Origin: Paraburkholderia sp. CNPSo 3274
GTDB lineage: Bacteria; Pseudomonadota; Gammaproteobacteria; Burkholderiales; Burkholderiaceae
DNA: 64,000 nt
Reading direction: 5' to 3'
Assembly (NCBI RefSeq): GCF_024206475.1
Contig: NZ_JAMBPR010000034.1
Coordinates: 27,674-91,673 of the forward strand
Below, piece after piece: positions 23,326 to 32,815 of this stretch. A program made the position numbers and the translations under genes. The notes beneath the pieces are model-generated. The model saw nothing but the letters and a program-made list of their open reading frames with translations, ran no database searches and had not been told where the DNA came from. How positions within the stretch are numbered: position 1 is the stretch's first letter; each line of letters starts with the position of its first letter.

Positions 23326-25691
23326 GTCGCGCCTATCTGTTGCCTTTGCGCGCCCTCGCGTGCACGCGCCGGTTGGCGCCGCGGTTGGGTTCGGTGCTCG
23401 CCGTGCTCGCGCTCGGCGCCAACGTTGCGCTCGCCGCGAGTGCGCCGCCCATCGCGCGAGCCGCATCCGCGCCGTCGTTTGCGTCGCAGGCCGTGACGGC
23501 CGAAGCGCCTTCATCAGCGCAGCCGCAGCCCGCTACCGACTCTGGCGATACCTATACCTATCGCATCCCGCTGCTGCGGCAAAGCGCTGCGCAAGGGCTG
23601 ACGTTGCTCGGCGAGGACGCCTATGGCGGCATGGACTTCGGTGTGCGCCGTGACGAGCGCGTGGTCGGCGCGCGGCTCGTGCTGGACTACCGCTATTCGC
23701 CCACGTTGCTCCCCGCGCTCTCGCACCTCAATGTGCTGCTCAACAGTGTGGTGGGGGCGACGATTGCGTTGCCAGAACCTGCGCCGCGCACGTCGACGCA
23801 GGTGACAGTGGATTTGCCGGTGTCGCTGCTCACCGAGTTCAATCACCTCAACCTCGAACTGATTGCTCATAGCAAGGCCAGCGATCAAGGCAACGATCCG
23901 CTGAGTCCCGACCTGTGGCTGAAAGCCGGCCCGAATAGCGCGCTCGAACTGACCGTGGCGCCGGCGGCGCTCGCGAGCGACCTGTCGCAATTGCCCGCGC
24001 CGTTCGTCGACGGGCGCGACGTGCGCAGGGTGAAACTGCCCGTCGTGCTGCCGCGCGCGCCGGGCGCGAGGCGCCTCGAATCCGCGGGGATCGTGGCCTC
24101 GTGGCTGGGCGCGCAGGCGGGCTATCGCGGCTCGCACTTTGCCGCGAGTCTCGGCGCGCTGCCCGCACATGGCCATGCCGTCGTGCTGGCGCTGCGCGAC
24201 GAGTTGCCGGTGCTGGGCCTGGCCCCGCTCGCGATCGATGGTCCGACGCTGGCGATCGTGCCCAACCCCAACGACCCCAGCGGCAAGCTGCTCCTGGTCA
24301 CGGGCCGCGACGAGCCGCAACTGCGCACGGCGGCGCTGGCGCTGGTGCTGGGCGCGAAGACGCTCGCAGGGCCACAGGTCCGCATCGACGGTCAGGTTTC
24401 GGCAGCGCCGCGCAAGCCCTTCGACGCACCGAACTGGTTGCCGGGCGACCGCCCGGTGGAACTGGGCGAACTGTTGCCAGCGGACCGGTTCACGATCCAG
24501 GGTTTCCGCCCCGGCGCGATCGATGTGGACCTGCGCCTGCCGCCGGGCTTGTTCGGTTTCAACAACAGCGGCGCGGTGCTGAATCTGCGTTATCGCTATA
24601 CGGCGCGCCCCGAGTCGACTCATTCGGCGCTGCACGTGCTGGCAGGCAATACGCCGATCGCGGCGTTGCCGCTACCCGGAGACGCATCGGACGGCCATGC
24701 CTTGGTTCGGATTCCGACGTATCTGCTGCCGCCGTTGACGACGCTGCAATTCGACTATCGCTACGAGTCGGTCAAGACGAAGGACCACTGGCAGGACGTG
24801 CCCGGCGGCCCGCTGCTGAGCGCCATCGATCCGACTTCGACGATCGATATTTCGCAGTTGCCGCGTTACACGGCCATGCCGGATCTGGGCGCGTTCGCCA
24901 ACGCGGGCTTTCCGTTTACGCGCCTCGCCGATCTGTCCGAAACCGCGGTGATTCTGCCCACGCAGCCGGCCGCGGACGACTACTCCGCGTATCTGACGCT
25001 GATGGGCAGCATGGGTCAGGCCACCGGTTATCCGGTTCTGGGCGTGACGGTGGGCAATCCGGCCCAAGTCGAAACGCTGCGGCAAAAGGACTTGCTCGTG
25101 CTGGCGTCGGGCGACAACCAACCTGTGCTCAAGACGTGGCGCAGCGATTTGCCGCGCGGGTTCTTCACTCCGGCGGCGGCGTCGGGCAACGGGCTCGCCG
25201 GGTGGTGGGACAAGCTAACCGGCGGCCAGACACAAGCCAGGCGCGAAGCCGACATCGCCGCGCTCTATCGCAGCGACGACCATGACGGCATGGTGGCCGG
25301 TCTCGAGTCGCCGCTGGCGCATGGCCGCAGCGTGGTGGTCGTATCGGGCAATACGCCGGGTGGCCTCAGTGCGGTCGTGGACGCGCTGCAAGCCCGCCAC
25401 TACCGTGCCGACGACACGATAGGCGGCAGCCTCGTGGTCGTGAATGACGGCATCCTCACCACGCTGAACAAGGATCAGAGCTATTTCATCGGGTCCTTGC
25501 CGCTTCGGCTCGCCATCGAGTGGTTCTTCGCGAGTCACATTCTGCTGCTGCTCGTGGCGACGCTCGTCAGCGTCGTGCTCATCGGTTTGCTCGGCGGCGT
25601 ACTCCTGCATCGGCGCGCCCTGAGCCGCCTGAATCTGGACATTCCCCAGACATCGCAACGTGAAGAAGGACGACGAGGTTCTCATGTTTAA
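23322..25691 (+). CDS. BcsB-like periplasmic subunit, first of two tandem paralogues (divergent copy)
   Basis: 789 aa from GTG 23322, which overlaps the bcsA stop. Signal peptide, then the full BcsB layout (paired carbohydrate-binding and flavodoxin-like domains; GPTLAIVPNPNDPSGKLLLV, AGFPFTRLADLSE) and one C-terminal TM helix (residues about 745-770). It aligns end to end with the next gene but lacks the cysteine of that protein's TTQCEDP segment (here SDQGNDP) and of GECRD (here KDHWQD), so the mature protein has no cysteine. BcsB pulls the glucan chain into the periplasm and anchors BcsA. Whether this copy is structural, regulatory or alternative is unknown. Confidence 0.88.
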   Translation: MSRAYLLPLRALACTRRLAPRLGSVLAVLALGANVALAASAPPIARAASAPSFASQAVTAEAPSSAQPQPATDSGDTYTYRIPLLRQSAAQGLTLLGEDAYGGMDFGVRRDERVVGARLVLDYRYSPTLLPALSHLNVLLNSVVGATIALPEPAPRTSTQVTVDLPVSLLTEFNHLNLELIAHSKASDQGNDPLSPDLWLKAGPNSALELTVAPAALASDLSQLPAPFVDGRDVRRVKLPVVLPRAPGARRLESAGIVASWLGAQAGYRGSHFAASLGALPAHGHAVVLALRDELPVLGLAPLAIDGPTLAIVPNPNDPSGKLLLVTGRDEPQLRTAALALVLGAKTLAGPQVRIDGQVSAAPRKPFDAPNWLPGDRPVELGELLPADRFTIQGFRPGAIDVDLRLPPGLFGFNNSGAVLNLRYRYTARPESTHSALHVLAGNTPIAALPLPGDASDGHALVRIPTYLLPPLTTLQFDYRYESVKTKDHWQDVPGGPLLSAIDPTSTIDISQLPRYTAMPDLGAFANAGFPFTRLADLSETAVILPTQPAADDYSAYLTLMGSMGQATGYPVLGVTVGNPAQVETLRQKDLLVLASGDNQPVLKTWRSDLPRGFFTPAAASGNGLAGWWDKLTGGQTQARREADIAALYRSDDHDGMVAGLESPLAHGRSVVVVSGNTPGGLSAVVDALQARHYRADDTIGGSLVVVNDGILTTLNKDQSYFIGSLPLRLAIEWFFASHILLLLVATLVSVVLIGLLGGVLLHRRALSRLNLDIPQTSQREEGRRGSHV

Positions 25692-28062
25692 AAGACGGCC
25701 TGCTATTTCCCGGGCACGCCTCGCGCGTTGCATGACCGTACGGCCGGTATTGCGGGCGTTGCCTGCACTGCTGCTCGGCTGCACCTTCGTCTTGACGGCG
25801 CACGCCCAGGCCGCGGCAAGCGGCAATGGCGCAAACAACGCGCAGGCGCAGCCCGCTGCGGCTACGGCGGCGTCGTCAACGACCGTGACCTGGTCGTTGC
25901 GGCAATTGGGTGCGCAATACGCGCTCAACCTGCGCGGTGTCGACGGCAGCAACACGGTGCCGGTCGGCGTGCGCGACGATCAGGTGGTGAGCGGTGCGCG
26001 CCTGAATCTGCGCTACGCCTATTCGCCGGCGCTGCTGCCCGATCTCTCGCACATCAACGTGCTGGTCAACGATCAGGTGGCGGCCTCGATCGCGGTGCCG
26101 AAGGACACGGCCGGCTCGAGCCTGCAGCGCACGATCGCGCTGCCGGCGTATCTGTTCACCTCGAACAGCAAGTTGCGTCTGCAACTGATCGGCCACTACA
26201 CCACGCAGTGCGAGGACCCGCTGCATTCGAGCCTGTGGGCCAACATCAGCAACGAAAGCACGCTGAGCATCGACACGCAGCCGCTGCCGCAGGCCAACGA
26301 TCTGGCGCGCTTGCCCAAGCCGTTCTTCGACGGCCAGGACATCCGCCGGCTGAACCTGCCGGTCGTGTTCGCGCGCAATCCCGATACGGCCGCGCTGGAG
26401 GCCGCAGGCGCCGTGTCGTCGTGGTTCGGCGCGCTGGCCAGCTATCGCGGCGCGGACTTCCCGGTGTCGCTCTCCGCCGTGCCCGCGCAGGGCGACGCGG
26501 TTGTCATCGTCGAAGGTACGGAGCAGGCGGCGCTCGCTGGGGCCCCGCTGCAAGGTCCTACGCTCGCCATCGTCAGCAACCCGAACGATCCCAACGGCAA
26601 GCTGCTGCTCGTCATGGGCCGCGACGGCAAGGAACTCAAGCAGGCGGCCGACGCGCTGGTCACGGGCAGCCAGACGCTGTCGGGCTCGAGCGCGCTCATC
26701 ACGCATTTCGCCGATCTCGCGCCGCGCAAGCCCTACGACGCACCGCGCTGGCTGCGCACCGACCGCCCCGTGTCGTTCGGTGAACTGATCGACACCAAGC
26801 AGTTGAGCGTGTCGGGCTACAGCCCAGACCTTATCCGCATCAATACGCGCGTGCCGCCCGACCTGTTCGGCTGGCACGCGCCCAACGTGCCGATCGACCT
26901 GCATTACCGCTACACGCCGCAGCCTTACATGGTCAATTCGTCGCTGCTGTTCAGCGTCAGTGATCAGTTCATGAAGTCGATTCCGCTGCTGCCGCTCGAG
27001 CGCCTCGAAGGCGGCGACAAGCTGCGCGCCGAAGTGCTGCCCGACAGCAGCCTGCCGCGTCGGGCGAAACTGGAAGTGCCGCTGGAGACGCTCCTGCAGC
27101 CGAACACGCAGCTCCAGTTCCGCTACATGTACGACTACATCAAGCAGGGCGAGTGCCGGGACATCATCATCGACAACGTGCGCGGCGCGATCGATCCCGA
27201 ATCGACGATCGATCTGTCGACGTATCCGCACTACATCGCGATGCCGAATCTGGCCGCGTTCGCCCAGGCGGGTTTCCCGTTCACGCGCATGGCCGATCTG
27301 TCCGACACGGACGTCGTTCTCGGCGCCAATGCGGGGCCGCAGGAGTACAGCACGTATCTGGCCGTGATGGGCCGCATGGGCGACTCGACCGGCTATCCGG
27401 CGCGCGGCGTCACCGTGCTGCGTGGCCAGCGCATCGACGCCATGCCAACGGCGAAGGATCTGCTCGTGATCGCCTCGGGCGCCGATCAAGCCTGGCTCAA
27501 GGACTGGGCGCCGTACATGCCCGCGGCGTACGACCACGGCGCGCAGTTCTCGCTCTCGGATCTGCCGGGCCGCGTGCGTGGGTGGTTCCACTCCAATCCG
27601 CGTCTGGACGCGGCACCCGGGCGCCTGTCGCTCGCCTGGACGGGGCCGGGCGTAAGCGCCGTGCTGGCGGGGTTCGAGTCGCCGAAGGAGAAGGGCCGCA
27701 GCGTGGTCATGCTGGTCAGCAATCAACCGGACGGGCTGAAGGATGCGGTCTCGGCGCTCCTGGGCGTGCCGAACTACGACAAGCAGCCCATCCAGGGCAG
27801 CCTCGTGTCGATCCGCGGCAACGAAGTCGATGCGCTCGTGGGCGAGCACACGTACTACGTCGGGCATCTGGGTCTCTGGCGCGGCCTCGACTGGTGGCTG
27901 GCTTCGTTCGGTGTGTCGCTGGCCTCGCTGCTGAAGGCGCTCGGTGTCGTCGCACTCGTGCTGCTGGCGGCGGGTGGGTTCGTGGTCTTGCGGCGCCGTC
28001 AGGCGCGGCGCGATGCCGAAGCCGAGGCACGGCTGCGCGCCAGGCAGCACGCGCAACAATAA
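25684..28062 (+). CDS. bcsB: cellulose synthase periplasmic subunit BcsB, second (canonical) copy
   Basis: 792 aa. The ATG overlaps the end of the first BcsB gene by 8 bp. Signal peptide with Ala-rich cleavage region, the BcsB core (GPTLAIVSNPNDPNGKLLLV, AGFPFTRMADLSD), and a C-terminal amphipathic helix LWRGLDWWLASF followed by a TM helix and a basic tail. The mature protein has two cysteines, C176 (TTQCEDP) and C491 (GECRD), placed where I expect them in ordinary BcsB proteins. This is probably the functional partner of BcsA. bcsC follows after 13 bp. Confidence 0.93.
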   Translation: MFKRRPAISRARLARCMTVRPVLRALPALLLGCTFVLTAHAQAAASGNGANNAQAQPAAATAASSTTVTWSLRQLGAQYALNLRGVDGSNTVPVGVRDDQVVSGARLNLRYAYSPALLPDLSHINVLVNDQVAASIAVPKDTAGSSLQRTIALPAYLFTSNSKLRLQLIGHYTTQCEDPLHSSLWANISNESTLSIDTQPLPQANDLARLPKPFFDGQDIRRLNLPVVFARNPDTAALEAAGAVSSWFGALASYRGADFPVSLSAVPAQGDAVVIVEGTEQAALAGAPLQGPTLAIVSNPNDPNGKLLLVMGRDGKELKQAADALVTGSQTLSGSSALITHFADLAPRKPYDAPRWLRTDRPVSFGELIDTKQLSVSGYSPDLIRINTRVPPDLFGWHAPNVPIDLHYRYTPQPYMVNSSLLFSVSDQFMKSIPLLPLERLEGGDKLRAEVLPDSSLPRRAKLEVPLETLLQPNTQLQFRYMYDYIKQGECRDIIIDNVRGAIDPESTIDLSTYPHYIAMPNLAAFAQAGFPFTRMADLSDTDVVLGANAGPQEYSTYLAVMGRMGDSTGYPARGVTVLRGQRIDAMPTAKDLLVIASGADQAWLKDWAPYMPAAYDHGAQFSLSDLPGRVRGWFHSNPRLDAAPGRLSLAWTGPGVSAVLAGFESPKEKGRSVVMLVSNQPDGLKDAVSALLGVPNYDKQPIQGSLVSIRGNEVDALVGEHTYYVGHLGLWRGLDWWLASFGVSLASLLKALGVVALVLLAAGGFVVLRRRQARRDAEAEARLRARQHAQQ

Positions 28063-28075
28063 TCAGGAAACCTTC

Positions 28076-31000
28076 ATGTTAGTCAGCCGCAGCCAGGCCT
28101 GTGTTCTGGGTTTGTTGCTCACCTCGGTCAGCCACCCCGCGTGGGCGCAGGACGCCAGCTCCAGAATGCTGCTCGAGCAGGGCCGCTATTGGCAGGCGCA
28201 TGACAAGCCCGATCTGGCCGCGCAGTCCTGGTCGAAACTGCTGCTGACCGACCCGAAGCAGCCCGAAGGCCTCTATGGCATGGGGTCGATCGCCGTGGGC
28301 AAGAAGCAGTTTTCGGTCGCCAGCGACTATCTGGCGAAGCTGCGCGCCGCTGCGCCCGACAGCCGCTTCGTGCCGCTGCTCGAGCAGGACTTGCGCCTTG
28401 CCATGGAACCCGGCAAGGCCACGGTCGCCCGGGCGCGCCAGATGGCGCAGGACGCCGTCAACCAGAACGACCCGAAAGCGCTGACGGCCGCGATCGCGCA
28501 ATACGACAAGGCATTGGGCGGACGGGCCCCGCAGGGCAGTGTGGCGCGCGAGTACTACACCTACCTCGGCTATACGGATGGCGGCGTGGATCCCGCCATT
28601 CAGGGCTTGACGCGCCTGAACGCCGAGACGCCCAACGATCCGTACACCCTGTTGGCGCTGGCCCAGCATCAGGTGCGCGACGAACGCGATCGTGCGGCTG
28701 GCGTCGCCTTGCTGGAAAAACTGGCCGCGCGCCCGGACATCGGCGGCGCGGCCACGGAAGCCTGGCGCTCCGTGTTGACCTGGGTCACGCCTACGCCGAA
28801 GAACAAGTCGTGGTTCGAGGACTATCTGAAGCTGCATCCCGATGACGATGAAATTCGCCATCAGATGCTGTCGCCGCGCGCGGCAGGCGCCGCCGCCGTG
28901 CCCGTCATGGACCCGCGCCTGACGCGCGGCTTCGCGGCGTTCAAGGCGGGCGACATCACGACCGCCGAACAATCCTTCACCGATGTGCTGCGCGACAAAC
29001 CCAACGACACCGACGCGCTCGGCGGCCTGGGTCTGGTGCGCATGCAACAGGGGGATCTGGCGCAGGCGCAGACGCTGCTCGCGCGTGCAGTCGCGCGTCC
29101 GGGCGCCGGAGCCAACTGGAACAAGGCGCTCGCTTCGGCGCGCTACTGGCTGCTGGTGAATCAGGCCGAAGGCGCGCAAAGCGTGAGCGACTACGCAACC
29201 GCGCGCAGCAAGCTCGACCAGGCGCTGCGCATGGACCCCGCGGAGCCGGGCGGCCTCAATGCATCGGCCCGGCTGTATGCGGCGCAGGGCGATCTGACCC
29301 GCGCCGAAAAGGTCTACCGCGAGGTGCTGGCGGCACACCCGAACAACCGCGAGGCGGTGAGCGGGCTCGTCGATATCCTGGCCGCAACGGGGCGCGCCGA
29401 CGAGGCCCAGAAGTGGGTCGATGGCATGTCGCCCGAGCAGCAGGCGGGCATCGGCGGCCTCGATCGGCTGCGTGCCGCCGTCGCCTCGGGCCGCGCCGAC
29501 GCCGCCGAGCAGCGCGGCGATCTGGACGCCGCGCGACATATTCTCGAAGACGCGCAGCGCCGCGATCCCGACAATCCGTGGATCCGTCTGGAACTGGCGC
29601 GCTACGAGCTGCGGCAGGGCCATGCCGACGAGGCGAGGGAACTCGTCGACGGCCTGCTCGCCTCGAACCCCGACAATCCCGACGCCCTCTACGCGAGCGC
29701 GCTGCTGGCCATGCAGATGGGCGACTGGACGCGCGCGCAGGACACGATGGCGCGCATTCCCGCTGCCGCGCGTACGCCGAACATGGTTGCGACCGCGCAG
29801 CAGATCGACTTCCAGGCGGTGGCGGCGCAAGCCTCGCAACTGGCGCGCGACGGCAATCTGGACGACGCGCGCAATATGCTGGCGCGGCTCGAAGCGTCGG
29901 CGGGCAAGGACCCGGCGCGGGTGAGCGCGCTCGCCCAGGCCTATGTCGACGCTGGGAATCTGCCGCGCGCCATGGCCTTGATGCATGGGCTGATGCCGGG
30001 CGGCCTGAAGGGCAGTGGTCCCGATGTGCAACTGGCCTATGCGGGCCTGCTGCTCAAGACCGGCCAGAACGTTCAGGCACAGGACGTGATCCGCGGGTTG
30101 CAGGGCGAGACGCTGACCGCAGACCAGCGGCGGCAACTGGATGATCTGAATTACCTCTACGCCGTACGCCTCGCCGAGCAGCAACGCCAGCAAGGCGATC
30201 TTGCGCAGGCCTACGACACGCTCGCGCCGGTTCTCGCGAAGCGGCCCAACGACAGCCTGGCCAACGCCGCGCTGGCGCGCATGTATGCGGCCGACGGCCA
30301 GTACAGCAAGGCACTGTCGCTCTATCGGAAGGCGCTCGCGAACGACCCCGACAACCCCGGTCTGGAGCTGGGCGTGGCGATGACGGCGGTGCAGGCCGGC
30401 GAGGGCGGCGTGGCGGACGCCGCCTTGAAACTGGCCGTTGCGAAGGCGCCGAACGATCCGGACGTGCTGGCGGGCGCCGCGCGCATCTACGTCATGCAGG
30501 GCAAGACCCGCGAGGCGCAGTCGCTGCTGGTGACGGCCATCGCCGCCAAGGAAAAGCGGCTCGGCGTGCAGGCGCAAGGCGTCCACGTGGCGGGCAATCC
30601 CTTCGTGCACGACGACGATCGCCGCCGCCGTGCGGCTCGCGAGAAGCGCCAGCCGGCTGCCAATGCGTTTGCCGCGCAGGGCACAGCAGGCGCTGCCACT
30701 GATGGCGTGCTCGCGAACGACGCGGGAACGGCTTCTGGTCTCGCGTCTGCAACGACGTCGAAGGCGGCGCGTGCGTCCGCGCTGCCTTCCGTGGCCGGCA
30801 CGCCGATCGGCGAGCAGACGCCGCAGGACGCGGCGGCCACGAGCGCGCCTCAGGAGGGCGCCATCTCGCTCGACGACATGCGCAACGAACTCGACGATAT
30901 CCGCTCGGAGCGCTCAGCGGAAATTCGCGGTGGCCTGTTCGTCTCGTCGAACAACAGCGCCGGCGGGACCTCGCAATTGACGAATGTGCAGCAGCCGCTG

Positions 31001-32077
31001 GAAGCCTTGCTGCCGGTCGGCAACGGCAAGCTGTCGCTGCGCGTGACGCCGGTGGAGCTCGAGGGCGGCACGCTTGGCACCGACGTCTACAGCAGCAGCC
31101 AGTTCGGCGGCGGCCCGGTCGCGGCGCAGGCGCAGAAAGACGGCACGGTCGCTGCGCCCGGCGCGCAGAGCGCCCATGGCGTCGGTCTGGGCGTGGGCTA
31201 CGAGACGCGCAAGTGGGCGTTCGACATCGGCACGACGCCTCTGGGTTTCCAGTACACCAATGTCGTCGGCGGCGTGTCGTTCAAGAGCGCCATCGATGCG
31301 AAAGCGGGCAGCTGGTTCAACGCGGGCGTGTCGCGCCGTGCCGTGATCGACAGCATCACGTCGTTCGCCGGCTCGACCGACGCGCGCTCGGGGCTGCGCT
31401 GGGGCGGCGTGACCGCCACGGGGCTGCATGGCGCGATCGGCCTCGACAACCAGGAATACGGCTTCTACGGCTACGGTTCCGTGAAGTACCTGGACGGCTA
31501 TAGCGTCCAGTCCAACGAGGGCGCCGAGGTCGGCGCGGGCACGTACTGGTACCTGCTTCGCAGCGCCAGCAACATGCTGACCATCGGCATGAATGTGAGC
31601 GGCGAGTTCTACCGCCACGACCAAAACAACTTCACCTACGGCAACGGCGGCTATTTCAGTCCGCAGCGCTTTTATGCGTTCACCGTGCCCATCACGTGGT
31701 CGCAGCGCTCGGATCGCTGGACCTACAAGCTGCAAGGGTCGGCAGGTTTGCAGTACTACCACGAGGCCGGCGCGCCGTACTTCCCGACCGACAGCACGCT
31801 GCAGGCGGCCGCCGCCACGGCAGCGACGTCGCTTGGCTTGAGCGACGGCGCGGTCCATCCCGCGCAGTCGAAGACCGGCATCGGCTACAACCTGCTGGCC
31901 GCGGCCGAATACCGCTTCAGCAATCACCTCACGGGCGGCGCATCGGTAGGCGCCAACAACGCGTCCAGCTACCGCCAGTGGGTGGCTGGGCTGTATCTGC
32001 GCTTTAGTTTCGCACCGCAGACGAAGTCGCTGGATATGCCGGTCATGCCTTACCAGTCGCATTACAACGATCAGTAG
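28076..32077 (+). CDS. bcsC: cellulose export outer-membrane protein BcsC (TPR + beta-barrel)
   Basis: 1333 aa. Signal peptide ending PAWAQ, then about 800 residues of tetratricopeptide repeats (many A-x-x-x-L/Y...P-x-N/D units such as LANDPDNPGLELGVAM) forming a periplasmic scaffold. A charged and Ala/Thr/Ser-rich linker (about 845-920) follows, then the BCSC C-terminal 16-strand-type porin domain starting near ISLDDMRNELDDIRSERSAE. It conducts cellulose through the outer membrane. RBS AGGAAA precedes ATG 28076. Two bases after the stop a strong terminator-like hairpin begins. Confidence 0.95.
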   Translation: MLVSRSQACVLGLLLTSVSHPAWAQDASSRMLLEQGRYWQAHDKPDLAAQSWSKLLLTDPKQPEGLYGMGSIAVGKKQFSVASDYLAKLRAAAPDSRFVPLLEQDLRLAMEPGKATVARARQMAQDAVNQNDPKALTAAIAQYDKALGGRAPQGSVAREYYTYLGYTDGGVDPAIQGLTRLNAETPNDPYTLLALAQHQVRDERDRAAGVALLEKLAARPDIGGAATEAWRSVLTWVTPTPKNKSWFEDYLKLHPDDDEIRHQMLSPRAAGAAAVPVMDPRLTRGFAAFKAGDITTAEQSFTDVLRDKPNDTDALGGLGLVRMQQGDLAQAQTLLARAVARPGAGANWNKALASARYWLLVNQAEGAQSVSDYATARSKLDQALRMDPAEPGGLNASARLYAAQGDLTRAEKVYREVLAAHPNNREAVSGLVDILAATGRADEAQKWVDGMSPEQQAGIGGLDRLRAAVASGRADAAEQRGDLDAARHILEDAQRRDPDNPWIRLELARYELRQGHADEARELVDGLLASNPDNPDALYASALLAMQMGDWTRAQDTMARIPAAARTPNMVATAQQIDFQAVAAQASQLARDGNLDDARNMLARLEASAGKDPARVSALAQAYVDAGNLPRAMALMHGLMPGGLKGSGPDVQLAYAGLLLKTGQNVQAQDVIRGLQGETLTADQRRQLDDLNYLYAVRLAEQQRQQGDLAQAYDTLAPVLAKRPNDSLANAALARMYAADGQYSKALSLYRKALANDPDNPGLELGVAMTAVQAGEGGVADAALKLAVAKAPNDPDVLAGAARIYVMQGKTREAQSLLVTAIAAKEKRLGVQAQGVHVAGNPFVHDDDRRRRAAREKRQPAANAFAAQGTAGAATDGVLANDAGTASGLASATTSKAARASALPSVAGTPIGEQTPQDAAATSAPQEGAISLDDMRNELDDIRSERSAEIRGGLFVSSNNSAGGTSQLTNVQQPLEALLPVGNGKLSLRVTPVELEGGTLGTDVYSSSQFGGGPVAAQAQKDGTVAAPGAQSAHGVGLGVGYETRKWAFDIGTTPLGFQYTNVVGGVSFKSAIDAKAGSWFNAGVSRRAVIDSITSFAGSTDARSGLRWGGVTATGLHGAIGLDNQEYGFYGYGSVKYLDGYSVQSNEGAEVGAGTYWYLLRSASNMLTIGMNVSGEFYRHDQNNFTYGNGGYFSPQRFYAFTVPITWSQRSDRWTYKLQGSAGLQYYHEAGAPYFPTDSTLQAAAATAATSLGLSDGAVHPAQSKTGIGYNLLAAAEYRFSNHLTGGASVGANNASSYRQWVAGLYLRFSFAPQTKSLDMPVMPYQSHYNDQ

Positions 32078-32079
32078 CC

Positions 32080-32105
32080 CGATCGATCGGAGATCGATCG
32101 TTTTT
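32080..32105 (+). terminator. intrinsic-terminator-like hairpin inside the cellulose operon
   Basis: Arms CGATCGATC (32080-32088) and GATCGATCG (32092-32100) pair perfectly around a GGA loop and run straight into TTTTT (32101-32105). It starts two bases after the bcsC stop and ends just before the RBS CAGGAG of the next gene. It should terminate or attenuate part of the transcription, leaving the acetylation genes at lower level. The arms are only moderately GC-rich and the T-run is short, so partial read-through is likely. Confidence 0.7.
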
Positions 32106-32121
32106 CAGGAGTTTTACGTTC

Positions 32122-32772
32122 ATGCTTGCTTCCGTACTTGCAGGTCTCAGCATTCTCATGATTGGCGATAGCCATCTGAGCGAGCCGGGTTATCTCATCG
32201 ACACGTTTCAGGACCAGCTGATCGCCGCTGGTGCACAGGTGCATACCTACGGGGTGTGCGGCAGTGCGCCAGGCGACTGGGTGAAGTCGGTGCCGGGCAC
32301 CTGCGGCGGAGCCACGCGTAACGGCAAGTCGCCGCTCGTCGTCGATCACAGCGCGAAGACGCAGCCGATCGATCAACTGATCGCCGCGAACAAGGCCAAC
32401 CTCGTCATCATCGTCGAAGGCGACACCATCGGCGGATACGGCAAGGACGAATTTCCCAAGAGCTGGGTGTGGCAGCAGGTCACGGCGCTCACGCACGATC
32501 TGGCCGCGAGCAAGACTGCGTGCGTCTGGGTCGGGCCGGCCTGGGGCACGGAGGGCGGTAAGTACCAGAAGACCTTTGCGCGCGTGAAGCAGCTCTCGTC
32601 GTTCCTTGCCACCAATGTCGCGCCGTGCCAATACATCGACTCGCTCGCATTTTCGAAGCCGGGCGAATGGGCAACGGTCGACGGTCAGCATTTGACGACG
32701 ACCGGCTACAAGAACTGGGGCGCGGACATCATGAAGGCGCTGGTCAAGCTGCCGGTCGTACAACAAAAGTAA
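32122..32772 (+). CDS. wssF: SGNH-hydrolase-like protein of the cellulose acetylation module (WssF-like)
   Basis: 216 aa. GDSH near the N-terminus (S17) and DGQH near the C-terminus (D187, H190) give the Ser-Asp-His of SGNH esterases/acyltransferases. Block I begins at residue 14, and the hydrophobic N-terminus (MLASVLAGLSILMI) is part of the first strand rather than an obvious cleavable signal, so location is uncertain. In the Pseudomonas fluorescens wss operon a protein of similar type sits at this position, before the AlgFIJ-like genes. Possible role: acetyl transfer or editing of acetylation. Confidence 0.72.
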   Translation: MLASVLAGLSILMIGDSHLSEPGYLIDTFQDQLIAAGAQVHTYGVCGSAPGDWVKSVPGTCGGATRNGKSPLVVDHSAKTQPIDQLIAANKANLVIIVEGDTIGGYGKDEFPKSWVWQQVTALTHDLAASKTACVWVGPAWGTEGGKYQKTFARVKQLSSFLATNVAPCQYIDSLAFSKPGEWATVDGQHLTTTGYKNWGADIMKALVKLPVVQQK

Positions 32773-32815
32773 GGCGCCGCCGCCGTTTCGTCACATCGAA
32801 AGTCCGAGAAAAACA

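Noticed and set aside
20965..23514. Minus-strand open frame of about 850 codons opposite bcsA
   Set aside because: Antisense shadow of bcsA; extremely Arg/His/Gln-rich with no recognisable fold.
23322..28062. Tandem BcsB as an assembly duplication artefact
   Set aside because: The two copies differ substantially at the protein level throughout, so they are real diverged paralogues.
28079..30610. Minus-strand open frame of about 840 codons opposite the bcsC TPR region
   Set aside because: Mirror image of a repetitive GC-rich coding sequence; no RBS, no domain.
32080..32100. GATC/CGATCG cluster as a methylation or origin-like element
   Set aside because: The immediate T-run and the position between bcsC and the next RBS make a transcription hairpin the simpler reading.
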